A stretch of 39,520 nt of DNA from Gammaproteobacteria bacterium (lineage in GTDB: Bacteria; Pseudomonadota; Gammaproteobacteria; UBA4575), in assembly GCA_029253965.1 (NCBI GenBank), contig JAQWYM010000012.1, positions 1-39,520 on the forward strand, read 5' to 3'. The position numbers and the translations under genes are program-made. The notes under the pieces are model-generated. The model saw only the letters and a list, made by a program, of their open reading frames with translations. It was not told the DNA's origin and did not search any database. How positions within the stretch are numbered: the stretch's first letter is position 1; every line of letters begins with the position of its first letter. Of the stretch, positions 1 to 8,233 are shown one piece after another.

Positions 1-128
1 CTATTATCAATAATTTCTTGCGCCAGATGGTTAGGTCGCGCAGTATCGGTATACATCCCAGGGCGTTTACGCACGGGGTCGAGGCCACTTAATACCTCGA
101 TGGATGCAGCATCATAATCTTTAGCCAT
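1..128 (-). CDS. parE: DNA topoisomerase IV subunit B, N-terminal fragment (cut by window edge)
   Basis: ParE is the ATPase subunit of topoisomerase IV, which decatenates daughter chromosomes. Only the first 42 codons are visible, reading leftward from an ATG at 128-126. The residues [15 protein letters not shown] followed by [12 protein letters not shown] match the start of the GHKL ATPase domain as in E. coli ParE; the last visible residues are the Asn-containing ATP-binding motif IIDN. The RPNHL segment resembles ParE more than GyrB. The gene continues past position 1. It is divergent from the helicase gene at 304, and the two share a 175 bp intergenic region. Confidence 0.9.
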   Translation of the reverse strand, partial: MAKDYDAASIEVLSGLDPVRKRPGMYTDTARPNHLAQEIIDN

Positions 129-212
129 AGGAACTCAGTTAGCAGCGCTCTCAAAAATAAGAATTTAGTATGCGGACAGCCGATTATTTCAAGCAGCACA
201 TTTCCACAGTTG

Positions 213-239
213 GCGGGGATACCTCAAAGCTAGCCCCGC
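213..239. other. GC-rich inverted repeat in the divergent parE / helicase intergenic region
   Basis: GCGGGG at 213-218 and CCCCGC at 234-239 form a perfect 6 bp stem around a 15-base spacer, in the 175 bp between two divergent genes. There is no T-tract on either side, so it does not look like an intrinsic terminator. It could be a protein-binding site or chance. I could not pick a convincing promoter for either gene in this region. Confidence 0.25.
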
Positions 240-303
240 GTGCGCTGGCTAGTGTATACGAAACTGAAAGCAGAAAGCATCCCCTGATCTTTGGCGAAAA
301 ATC

Positions 304-3300
304 ATGACTAGTCTAATTAATGCTACCCAACCACAAATAAATGCGAATATTTTTGCATCTGCGGGCTCAGGTAAGACCTATCTACTGATTACCCGTATCT
401 GCCGCCTATTGTTGGCTGGCGCTGAACCCCAGCATATCTTAGCTATCACCTTTACCCGCAAAGGCGCTGCAGAAATGCGTCAACGCTTACACAGCACCCT
501 GCAAAACTGGGCAGAGTGGGATGAAGAGAGACTAAAAACAGCATTAATCTCGATTAATGAACCCGCAGACAAGGCGCAAATCGCTTTGGCACGGGATCTC
601 TATGAGCGCGTGCTGTTTGCTGATCAAAATATACGCATCAGTACTTTTCACGCCTTTTGCGAGGATATTGTGCATGCCTTCCCGCTAGAATCGGAGTTAG
701 CAACAGGCTTTGAACTATGTGAAGAGGTTACAGCCTTACAAACGCTCGCTTTTTCTCGCTTATTACGACTCAGCGAACAAGCCAATGAGAAAAAATTATC
801 TGAAGAAATCACCTGCTTAGCCCAGTGGTGCACCAGTTATTCGACATTAGGCGATGTTCTTAAACTGTTTTTAAACAAACAGAATGAATGGCGCAGCTTC
901 ATTGATGGGCATCAGTTAGAACACGCCCTGCACTGTTTAGATCAACAACATAAACCACTAGAGCCATTTAGCTCTGAAGCGGAGTTAATCAGGGCAGCTC
1001 AGCAGATTGCTGAAGTTTTTCGCCATGGTAATACTAGCCAACAGGGCCTGGTTGTAGATATCGATCTCTTCATTACTGCTGACTTAACGCTAGATCAACG
1101 CCTACTGAAGCTGCTTAATGTCTTCTATACGCTTAGCAGTAATCATGAGAAAGAACGGAGTCATAAGCTCTCTAAGACTTTAATCAAGAAGGTTGGCGAA
1201 GACATTAGTGATCAGTGCCTAAATGATCTCGTTCTGCTTAAGATTAATTTAGATCTAGCGATTGAAAGCCATCAACGTCGAATTTACCGCCGTGCTAGTG
1301 CCGCATGGTTTTACTGTGGCAAGCGCCTCATAGAGATTTTTCAAAACCTTAAGCAGGAACAGGGGGTCGTCGATTTTTCAGACTTAGAGTGGGAAACTTT
1401 TCGATTATTACGTGATCAAGGACAAGCACTCTGGGTGCAGTATAAGCTAGGTATGCGTATCCGCCATTATTTGGTTGATGAGTTCCAAGACACCAACCCG
1501 ATTCAATGGCAGTTCCTGCAACCGCTACTCCTCTCCTCTAAAGAGCTAGTCAGTGAGAGCCTCGCCCCTGCCAGCCTATTTTTAGTCGGTGATGTGAAAC
1601 AGTCGATTTATGGTTTTCGTGGTGCCAACTCCAGTATTCAGCAATATGCTAACGAGTGGTCGCAACAAGAATATGGCAGTCAGCATTTCAATAATGATCA
1701 CTCCTGGCGCTCATCAGCAATTATCATTGATGCCGTGAACGAGATATTCAGCCGACTCGGCCCACGTTTCCCAGCCTTTAGTCAACACCAATGCGAGCAT
1801 AGTGAGCGTTGGGGGATGCTCGAAATCCACCCCCTGATTGAACAGAAAAAAGCACCTAAAAAAGTTCAGGCAGAGACTGCTATCAGCTTTCGAAACCCGT
1901 TGTCAGAGGCCAAAACCGAGATTGAAGAATCAGTCTATCTCGAAGAAGGCCGTCTGATTGCTGCGCGTATCCAATCATTAATTAATGAGGAAACCCCAGT
2001 ATTTGATGGTGATCACTATCGTCCTGCGCGTTACAGCGACGTTCTAATTTTGCTGCGTAATCGAAGCCGGCTGGATGAACTTAAATCAGGTATGAACGAG
2101 TTTGGCATTCCCTTTCTAGCGGATAGCAAAAGCAAACTTGCTGATTATCTAGAAATTAAAGACCTGCTAGCGTTATTACAAGTCCTCAAAAACCCACTGC
2201 ATGATATCGCCTTTGGGCATGTGCTTAAGAGCCCTATATTTAATATCAAAGACAGTCAGCTCTTGCAGCTAGCCACATTTGAAGCAACGGCTTGGGTTCA
2301 CAAACTAGCGGCATACCATGCGAGTAATGCAACCAATCAGGCAGACAGTCTGCTTCAGGCCTATGAGACGCTGCTGCAGTGGCAGGCATTGGCCGACTGC
2401 ATACCGGTTCATGATTTATTAAATAGGATTTTTGAACAACAAGAACTACTTACTCGTTATCGCCAAACAGTACCCACAGAAGATGCTGAACAGGTTATTG
2501 CCAGGTTACAGCAGTTTTTAAGTATTAGCCTAGAGGCGAATAGTGGCCGTTACCCTAGCATTCAAAGTTTCCTACGTTACTTTGAGGAAACTCAGCCAAT
2601 CGCCGAGTTGAATGCGCAGACACAAGACTGTGTCAATATAATGACCATACATTCAGCTAAAGGATTAGAGTCAGCCATAGTCTTCTTAGCTAACACTGGG
2701 CCGCGTAAAAGTGTCAGTGATCACTACAGTGTGCTCTGTGATTGGCCAGTTGAATCAGATCGTCCTAGCCATTTCTTGTTGGCTGGGCCTAAGAAAAAAA
2801 GAACAGCCTGTATTACTGAATTAAAAAAGAGCAGCCAATTAAAGCAGGCAGAAGAATTGAACCTGCTCTATGTGGCGATTACTCGCAGCTGCCAAGTTCT
2901 CATTGTTAGCGGTTGCATTACAGCCGATAAGAAAGGTGAAAGCTGGCATAGCCTGATGCAGACTGCCTTGCTTACAAAAGATGATGACCCACAATTAGTC
3001 TGGAAAAAAGAGAGTGATATAAGGCCTGAGCTGAGTATAGCAACAACTCATAGTGCGACGGCCTCAGTGAGTACAGACCCTAAATTAGACGAGGTCATAA
3101 CACAAAAGTTAACGCCGAAACTGAGTCAACAAACGGCCACTGTTGAGCCCATAGGAAATGAGACAGCACGCCTTCGTGGCATTGCATTACATCAGTGTTT
3201 GGAATGGATGAGTCAAGCAGCTAGCTTGTCAGCAGCAGATTGCCTGCTGCGCCTAAAGACCTGTTATGGCGAGCAGTCCTTAGACCACACAGCTATCATC

Positions 3301-3648
3301 AGCGAAGCATTGAACTGTATTCAAGACCCAACGAGCATCGCTATTTTTCAACTCAAACCGACGCAACAGGCTTTTAATGAATTATCGATTGCATCTGCTC
3401 ATCACCAAAGACAGGCACTATTTGTTATTGATCGATTGATTGTTGAATCTAATGAAATCCATATTATCGATTATAAAACGGAAGCACTTGAAGACCAGCA
3501 AGCCGCACAGGCAGAAGCGCAGAAACACCTATTACAGTTACAAGATTACGCTCTGGCCCTAACACCTATTTATCCACAGCGACGAATCCGCGGTAGTATC
3601 TTATTTACACAGGGCCCATTCTTAGTTGAGCTCGCCCTTAATACTTAG
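304..3648 (+). CDS. AddA/RecB-type UvrD-family helicase-nuclease
   Basis: This is predicted to be an ATP-dependent superfamily 1A helicase with a C-terminal nuclease, acting in double-strand break end resection. The 1114 residues carry Walker A ASAGSGKT at 18-25, motif Ia AITFTRKGAAEM near 46, motif II LVDEFQD at 390-396, motif III VGDVKQSIYGFRGA near 430, motif V MTIHSAKGLE near 780 and motif VI LLYVAITRS near 853. The C-terminal RecB-like PD-(D/E)XK nuclease keeps its His (RGIALHQ, about 958), Asp (VIDRL), DYKT (about 1055) and QLQDY, so it should be active. Domain order and length fit AddA better than RecB. An AddB partner is expected but none is encoded next to it. The gene stands alone: divergent from parE and convergent with dsbC. 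The start is the ATG at 304; its ribosome binding site is weak. An orphan RecB-like exonuclease is the alternative. Confidence 0.85.
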   Translation: MTSLINATQPQINANIFASAGSGKTYLLITRICRLLLAGAEPQHILAITFTRKGAAEMRQRLHSTLQNWAEWDEERLKTALISINEPADKAQIALARDLYERVLFADQNIRISTFHAFCEDIVHAFPLESELATGFELCEEVTALQTLAFSRLLRLSEQANEKKLSEEITCLAQWCTSYSTLGDVLKLFLNKQNEWRSFIDGHQLEHALHCLDQQHKPLEPFSSEAELIRAAQQIAEVFRHGNTSQQGLVVDIDLFITADLTLDQRLLKLLNVFYTLSSNHEKERSHKLSKTLIKKVGEDISDQCLNDLVLLKINLDLAIESHQRRIYRRASAAWFYCGKRLIEIFQNLKQEQGVVDFSDLEWETFRLLRDQGQALWVQYKLGMRIRHYLVDEFQDTNPIQWQFLQPLLLSSKELVSESLAPASLFLVGDVKQSIYGFRGANSSIQQYANEWSQQEYGSQHFNNDHSWRSSAIIIDAVNEIFSRLGPRFPAFSQHQCEHSERWGMLEIHPLIEQKKAPKKVQAETAISFRNPLSEAKTEIEESVYLEEGRLIAARIQSLINEETPVFDGDHYRPARYSDVLILLRNRSRLDELKSGMNEFGIPFLADSKSKLADYLEIKDLLALLQVLKNPLHDIAFGHVLKSPIFNIKDSQLLQLATFEATAWVHKLAAYHASNATNQADSLLQAYETLLQWQALADCIPVHDLLNRIFEQQELLTRYRQTVPTEDAEQVIARLQQFLSISLEANSGRYPSIQSFLRYFEETQPIAELNAQTQDCVNIMTIHSAKGLESAIVFLANTGPRKSVSDHYSVLCDWPVESDRPSHFLLAGPKKKRTACITELKKSSQLKQAEELNLLYVAITRSCQVLIVSGCITADKKGESWHSLMQTALLTKDDDPQLVWKKESDIRPELSIATTHSATASVSTDPKLDEVITQKLTPKLSQQTATVEPIGNETARLRGIALHQCLEWMSQAASLSAADCLLRLKTCYGEQSLDHTAIISEALNCIQDPTSIAIFQLKPTQQAFNELSIASAHHQRQALFVIDRLIVESNEIHIIDYKTEALEDQQAAQAEAQKHLLQLQDYALALTPIYPQRRIRGSILFTQGPFLVELALNT

Positions 3649-3669
3649 AGGCGGGAATAAGAATAGGCT

Positions 3670-3690
3670 TTTTAAACGGACTGTTTAAAA
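3670..3690. terminator. AT-rich hairpin between convergent genes, possible weak bidirectional terminator
   Basis: TTTTAAAC (3670-3677), loop GGACT, GTTTAAAA (3683-3690): a perfect 8 bp stem that exactly fills the space before the dsbC stop codon. It lies between the ends of two convergent genes, where a shared terminator is expected. The stem has only one G-C pair and no separate U-tract, so it would be weak. Confidence 0.3.
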
Positions 3691-4452
3691 TTAACGTGTC
3701 GTGCCTAGTTGCTTTGCTAACTCTGCTGCCGGCACAAAGCCAGGAATCAAGGTGCCATCTTCAAGCAAGATTGCTGGAGTTCCGCTGACGCCAACTTTCT
3801 GACCCAATGCATAATGATCAGCGATTGGATTAGGGCAGTCTTTAGCTTCCACATCCTTACCTAGTTTGGCTTCAGTGAGGGCTTTTTCACGATCTGCACT
3901 ACACCAAACTGACACCGCTTTCTTATAGCCTTCACTGCCCATGCCTTTACGTGGAAACATCAGATAGTTTATAGCAATGCCATAGCTTGCATAACTATCT
4001 ACCTGACTGTGTAATTTACGGCAATAGGTGCAGTCAATATCAGTAAAAATCGTCACTGTATGCTGTGGATTCTTAGCCCCAAAGCGCAGTGCTGTCTGCG
4101 CCTTTACTTCTTGCATATAACTCTGTCTGGCCTGCTTGGTTGCCAAAGCAGTCAAATTTCGCTTGCCGTCATTGATATCCATCACTACACCCTGGATAAG
4201 GTAACGACCATCTACTGATATATAGATTACCTGTGTACCGTATAGCGCTTGATACCAACCCGCCATAGGCGCTGCTGTAATTGAATCAGGGCTGTAGGCT
4301 GGGAATCCTTCAAGTAGCTTGGCGCGAAGACGTTCAATATCACTGGCAGGATCTGCAAACGTGCTGCAGGATAAGGCTGTTAAAATTAGCACTATAAATA
4401 AATGTTGAAACATAGAAATACTCGTCTTGATGTGAAGTAATTTATCGGTCAT
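3691..4452 (-). CDS. dsbC: Thiol:disulfide interchange protein DsbC
   Basis: DsbC is the periplasmic disulfide isomerase that repairs wrongly paired cysteines. The 253 residues show a signal peptide (hydrophobic core about residues 18-30, cleavage near A33), an N-terminal dimerisation region, then a thioredoxin fold with the active-site CXXC as CTYC (C141, C144). It also has a second cysteine pair (C184, C206) in the position of the structural disulfide of E. coli DsbC, and the cis-proline loop GTP at 224-226. The ATG at 4452 has an AGG at suitable spacing. The Met at codon 14 (4413) would give a more conventional signal peptide and is a real alternative. The gene lies 22 bp after xerD, as in the E. 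coli xerD-dsbC pair. recJ, which follows dsbC in E. coli, is absent here. Confidence 0.93.
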   Translation of the reverse strand: MTDKLLHIKTSISMFQHLFIVLILTALSCSTFADPASDIERLRAKLLEGFPAYSPDSITAAPMAGWYQALYGTQVIYISVDGRYLIQGVVMDINDGKRNLTALATKQARQSYMQEVKAQTALRFGAKNPQHTVTIFTDIDCTYCRKLHSQVDSYASYGIAINYLMFPRKGMGSEGYKKAVSVWCSADREKALTEAKLGKDVEAKDCPNPIADHYALGQKVGVSGTPAILLEDGTLIPGFVPAAELAKQLGTTR

Positions 4453-4474
4453 ATCATACCTGAGCTAAGACTAT

Positions 4475-5395
4475 TTAGCCGCGTGGATGATGTTGTTTAT
4501 GCAACGCCTGCAAGCGTGCTCTAGCAATATGCGTGTATACCTGTGTTGTTGAAAGGTCGCTATGCCCTAAAAGTAATTGTACGACACGCAGATCAGCACC
4601 ATGGTTCAATAAATGTGTAGCAAATGCGTGACGTAAGGTGTGTGGGCTTAACGATTTCTCAATGGCTGCAGTCTTAGCATGGCGTTTAATAAGGTGCCAA
4701 AATGCTTGTCGTGTCATTGCTGATTTACGATTACTGACAAACAATGCAGGGCTCTCTGTACTGCCCTTTAAAAGTTCTGACCGCGCCTCTTGTAAATAAC
4801 GCTCAATCCAAACAGCGGCCTCATCACCAAAGGGGATTAAACGTTCTTTACTGCCCTTTCCGAGAACACGAATCACACCACTACGCAAATTAACCTGCTG
4901 CAGTAATAAGCCAACCAATTCAGATACGCGTAAGCCACAGGCATATAAGAGCTCCAACATGGCACGATCACGCAAGCCAGCAGCTGTCTCAATATCGGGG
5001 GCTAATAATAAACGCTCAACATCATCTTCGGTTAACACCTCTGGCAGATGTCGCGCACTTTTAGGAAATTCAATCTCAGCGCTGGGATCGATGTTGATGC
5101 TATGCAATCGAATTTGAAAGCGATAAAAACGTCGAATACTACTGAGCAATCTAGCTGCAGAGCTGGCTTTAATCCCTGCTGACACCTTGTCTGACAGAAA
5201 ACCTAAGAGCTCATGCCGCTGCGCCTTAACTAGATCACTGCCTGACTGAGCTAACCATCGCTCAAGCTGAACTAGGTCAGCGCGATAGGCAGAGAGCGTG
5301 TTTTTACTGAGGCCATACTCAATCCACAGATGATCGATAAAGGCCTCTAAGGTCTGACCATTTGTGCTCTCTTTAGGCTCTTCAATATCAGTCAT
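4475..5395 (-). CDS. xerD: Site-specific tyrosine recombinase XerD
   Basis: XerD resolves chromosome dimers at dif together with XerC, under FtsK control. The 306 residues contain an N-terminal SAM-like DNA-binding domain (about 15-100) and the C-terminal catalytic domain. All catalytic residues are visible: R156 (in GLRVSEL), K180 (GKGSKE), H252 and R255 (PHTLRH), H278 (LLGHSD) and nucleophile Y287 (TTQVYTH). Length and the adjacent dsbC support XerD over XerC. It begins an operon with dsbC and is divergent from the RDD gene, with about 160 bp between them. Confidence 0.95.
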   Translation of the reverse strand: MTDIEEPKESTNGQTLEAFIDHLWIEYGLSKNTLSAYRADLVQLERWLAQSGSDLVKAQRHELLGFLSDKVSAGIKASSAARLLSSIRRFYRFQIRLHSINIDPSAEIEFPKSARHLPEVLTEDDVERLLLAPDIETAAGLRDRAMLELLYACGLRVSELVGLLLQQVNLRSGVIRVLGKGSKERLIPFGDEAAVWIERYLQEARSELLKGSTESPALFVSNRKSAMTRQAFWHLIKRHAKTAAIEKSLSPHTLRHAFATHLLNHGADLRVVQLLLGHSDLSTTQVYTHIARARLQALHKQHHPRG

Positions 5396-5556
5396 AAGGG
5401 TTTCATCTGTACATCATGGCATTTGCATCCCCAGATCAGGCGACAGCACGCTATAGTACAGCCCAATTAGTTTTGCTCTAACCATAAGATATTGTAGAGT
5501 AAGCCATAAATAAATTGAATTTTCAGCCATCACAGAATAAAAATGACAGGAAAACC

Positions 5557-5982
5557 ATGACCGAGCAAAACCTTGAAATGAAAACCGTAGGCCTATTTAA
5601 ACGCTTTTCTTGTATGTTTTATGACGGCATCCTACTCATTCCCGTTTTGTTCTTTACTGCTGTCTTGGTCGTTGTACCAACCAACATGAACTCTGAACAC
5701 CCGTATTACTTCTTATTTATCGCTTATGTCTATGCGGTTAGTTTTGTTTTCTTTGCGTGGTGCTGGACTCATGGCGGACAAACATTAGGCCTAAAAACTT
5801 GGCGTTTACGGCTGGTAACCTTCGAGGGAGAGCCCGTCAATTGGAAACAGGCCGGCTTACGTTTCATCGGCTCCTGCCTCTGCTGGCTCAGCGCTGGCAT
5901 TGGTTTTGTTTGGTGTTACACCAATAAAGAGCGCCACGCATGGAACGACCTGCTATCCAAAACTTATATTCGGCATGATTAA
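5557..5982 (+). CDS. RDD family membrane protein
   Basis: This is a small integral membrane protein of the RDD family (named for conserved Arg and Asp residues); the function of most members is unknown. I use the ATG at 5557, which has a strong AGGA ribosome binding site four bases upstream, giving 141 residues. The frame stays open to a TTG at 5515. Visible features are the family start RFSCMFYDGILLIPV, with Arg and Asp in the first membrane segment, a second hydrophobic segment (YFLFIAYVYAVSFVFFAW), the characteristic GGQTLGLKTWRLRLV loop after it, and a C-terminal hydrophobic pair ending in RHAWNDLLSKT. RDD genes often sit near xerD and pepA in gammaproteobacteria. No operon partner lies close: pepA starts 117 bp downstream. 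Confidence 0.85.
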   Translation: MTEQNLEMKTVGLFKRFSCMFYDGILLIPVLFFTAVLVVVPTNMNSEHPYYFLFIAYVYAVSFVFFAWCWTHGGQTLGLKTWRLRLVTFEGEPVNWKQAGLRFIGSCLCWLSAGIGFVWCYTNKERHAWNDLLSKTYIRHD

Positions 5983-6099
5983 ATTATAACCATTGAGATA
6001 ATAAATTAGAGTCAATATAGGCAGTAGCATAGCGCTAATGGTCTACTGGTCGTGTTATATTTTTAAAAAGTATGTCTTTCAAAATTCAGGAGTATAAAG

Positions 6100-7593
6100 A
6101 TGCAATTCAGTGTAAGTCGCAGTCCCGTAGCTGAGGAAAAAACCGCCTGTGCCATCGTTGCAGTCCACGCAACCCGCCTCAGCGAAGAAGCCCAGATATT
6201 AGACAAACTCTATAATGGCCATCTAAGCCAGGCACTAAAGTCTGGTGATCTAGCAAGTAAGCGAGGCGCTACACTGAGTTTATTTATGCCTAAGGCCAGC
6301 AGACATAAACGTGTGCTATTAGTGCAAATAGGTAAGGGTAAAAGCCTTTCTATCGTCGCCTTTAAGAGCTTAATGCAATCTGTCGCTAAGGCCGTACATA
6401 CCAGTAATGCCAGCAGTGCACTCAACTTATTACTCAGTCTCGATGTTGATGACAGTAGCCCACGCGCTATAGCGCGACTTCAGAGCACTATCTTCAGTGA
6501 TAGCGTTTATAAGTACAGCGAAACTTTTTCCAAACAAAAGCCACCATCGGTATTGAAGCGTATTACTTTAAATTGTCCTGATACTGCCACTTCTCGTCAG
6601 GTACAGATCGGTTGTGCACAGGGTAAAGCGATTGCTTCAGGCATGGCAATTACTAAAAATCTTGGTGATCTACCCGCTAATATCTGCACACCAAGCCACC
6701 TCGCAGAGGTGGCAAAAAAACTTAAAACAAGTAGTAAACGACTCTCTGTTCAGGTTCTTGGTGAACCTGCAATGGAAAAGCTAGGCATGGGCTCGCTACT
6801 CTCTGTTTCTGCTGGTAGCGCTGAAGAAGCCAAGCTAATCGCAGTGCAATATAAAGGTGCAGCTGCAAGTAAAAAACCCATCGTATTGATTGGCAAAGGC
6901 ATTACTTTTGATACCGGTGGTATCTCATTAAAGGCTGGCGCTGGCATGGACGAGATGAAATTTGATATGTGTGGTGCTGCCACTGTACTTGGGGTAATGC
7001 AGACACTGGCTGAACTTGATCTCCCTATCAATGTTGTTGGCATTGTTGCTGCAGCAGAAAACATGCCAGGTAGTAAGGCCACTAAGCCGGGAGATGTCGT
7101 CACCTCGATGTCTGGGCAAACCATTGAAATTTTAAATACTGATGCCGAAGGACGCTTAGTGCTCTGTGATGCCCTCACCTATGCCGCACGTTTCAAGCCA
7201 GATGTCGTTATCGATATGGCAACTCTAACCGGTGCTTGTATTGTTGCGCTCGGTTTTGAGGCCTGTGGCTTGATGTCCAACTCAGATAAATTAAGTGAAG
7301 ATTTACTCGCCTCAGGACAGGCCAGTGCTGACCGTGCATGGCGTCTACCCATTTGGGATGAGTATCAGCCTAGCCTAGACAGTAACTTTGCTGACATGGC
7401 GAATATTGGAAATGGCCGTTGGGCTGGCGCGATTACTGCGGGCTGTTTCCTACAGCGCTTTGCAAAGGACTACCAATGGGCGCATCTAGATATTGCTGGT
7501 GTTGCTTGGAACATGGGCAAAAACAAAGGCGCCACGGCAAGACCGGTAGCGCTTCTCAGTGAGTATCTCTTACGTCGAGCAAAACAGGCTTAA
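6100..7593 (+). CDS. pepA: Leucyl aminopeptidase PepA (M17 family)
   Basis: PepA is a cytosolic hexameric di-metal aminopeptidase. In E. coli the same protein also acts as an accessory DNA-binding factor in Xer recombination at plasmid cer sites and regulates carAB. The 497 residues show the metal and catalytic set K266, D271 (in GITFDTGG), D289, D348 and E350 (in NTDAEGR) and R352. Each is four residues offset from the E. coli numbers, so the catalytic domain aligns without large gaps. The N-terminal macrodomain-like region (about 1-160) is less conserved, as is usual. An AGGAG lies eight bases before the ATG. holC follows after 34 bp, which is the standard gammaproteobacterial order. Confidence 0.96.
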   Translation: MQFSVSRSPVAEEKTACAIVAVHATRLSEEAQILDKLYNGHLSQALKSGDLASKRGATLSLFMPKASRHKRVLLVQIGKGKSLSIVAFKSLMQSVAKAVHTSNASSALNLLLSLDVDDSSPRAIARLQSTIFSDSVYKYSETFSKQKPPSVLKRITLNCPDTATSRQVQIGCAQGKAIASGMAITKNLGDLPANICTPSHLAEVAKKLKTSSKRLSVQVLGEPAMEKLGMGSLLSVSAGSAEEAKLIAVQYKGAAASKKPIVLIGKGITFDTGGISLKAGAGMDEMKFDMCGAATVLGVMQTLAELDLPINVVGIVAAAENMPGSKATKPGDVVTSMSGQTIEILNTDAEGRLVLCDALTYAARFKPDVVIDMATLTGACIVALGFEACGLMSNSDKLSEDLLASGQASADRAWRLPIWDEYQPSLDSNFADMANIGNGRWAGAITAGCFLQRFAKDYQWAHLDIAGVAWNMGKNKGATARPVALLSEYLLRRAKQA

Positions 7594-7627
7594 TTCTCAA
7601 TGAAACCGAAAAATCAATAGCGATAAA

Positions 7628-8050
7628 ATGCCACAGATCGACTTTTATGTACTGCCGGACACTAGTGCAGATAGCCATCTGCACTATGCTTGTAGATTAG
7701 TAGAAAAAGCCTATACCTTGGGTATGCAAATTTACATTCGCAGTGCAGATGAGGCGATGACAGAGCAGTTAGATGCCTTACTCTGGGTGTTTCGTGATCA
7801 AAGCTTTATTCCACATCATCGAGAACAAGATACGGCGCAACCCTGTGCCGTTATCATCAATCACAGCAAAGCGCCAAATCACCGTGAAATCATGCTCAAT
7901 CTAGGCTTAGATACGAGTCCTGATTATGCTGATTATGATCGACTGATTGAGATTGTCAGTGCTGTCAGTGAGATCAAGCAAGCAGGGCGAGAGCGCTTTC
8001 GTCACTACACCCAGCAGGGTCACAAACCCAAGCATCATGCGGTGAGCTGA
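7628..8050 (+). CDS. holC: DNA polymerase III chi subunit
   Basis: Chi is the clamp-loader accessory subunit that connects the polymerase III holoenzyme to SSB. The 140-residue protein begins MPQIDFYVLPD, followed by the HYACRLVEKAYTLGMQIYI and LLWVFRDQSFIPH segments typical of HolC. It is slightly shorter than the E. coli protein. It lies between pepA and valS, its conserved position. In E. coli, chi also binds the helicase YoaA; a yoaA gene is present at 16622-18544. The ribosome binding site is weak, so the gene may depend on pepA translation or readthrough. Confidence 0.93.
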   Translation: MPQIDFYVLPDTSADSHLHYACRLVEKAYTLGMQIYIRSADEAMTEQLDALLWVFRDQSFIPHHREQDTAQPCAVIINHSKAPNHREIMLNLGLDTSPDYADYDRLIEIVSAVSEIKQAGRERFRHYTQQGHKPKHHAVS

Positions 8051-8108
8051 TTAACTAGGCTGGGACTCAAGTCATACCCTACAAACTGCGCAACAATGTT
8101 AGACTAGG

Positions 8109-8191
8109 AAGCTGAGTCATAGGGAAGTTCCTGGCAGCTTATGATGCAGAAAAATACACAATAAAATAAATACTCTATCGGCCTTTGGCCG
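8109..8191 (+). other. Two hairpins in the holC-valS spacer (valS leader)
   Basis: The 183 bp before valS holds two inverted repeats. AAGCTG (8109-8114) pairs with CAGCTT (8135-8140), with a nested GGAA/TTCC inside its loop. CGGCC (8179-8183) pairs with GGCCG (8187-8191) across a TTT loop. Neither is followed by a T-tract, so they do not look like intrinsic terminators. They could shape the 5' leader of valS mRNA, or be chance. Confidence 0.25.
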
Positions 8192-8233
8192 CAGCCAGAC
8201 TATCAAACCAAGCGTTTAGGATTACAACACACT

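Noticed and set aside
304-3648. RecB subunit of exonuclease V
   Set aside because: No recC or recD neighbour, and motif spacing and length fit AddA better; RecB in RecBCD organisms sits in a recC-recB-recD cluster.
6750-7178. 142-codon minus-strand frame opposite pepA
   Set aside because: It covers the most conserved catalytic part of pepA, whose codon pattern creates the open antisense frame.
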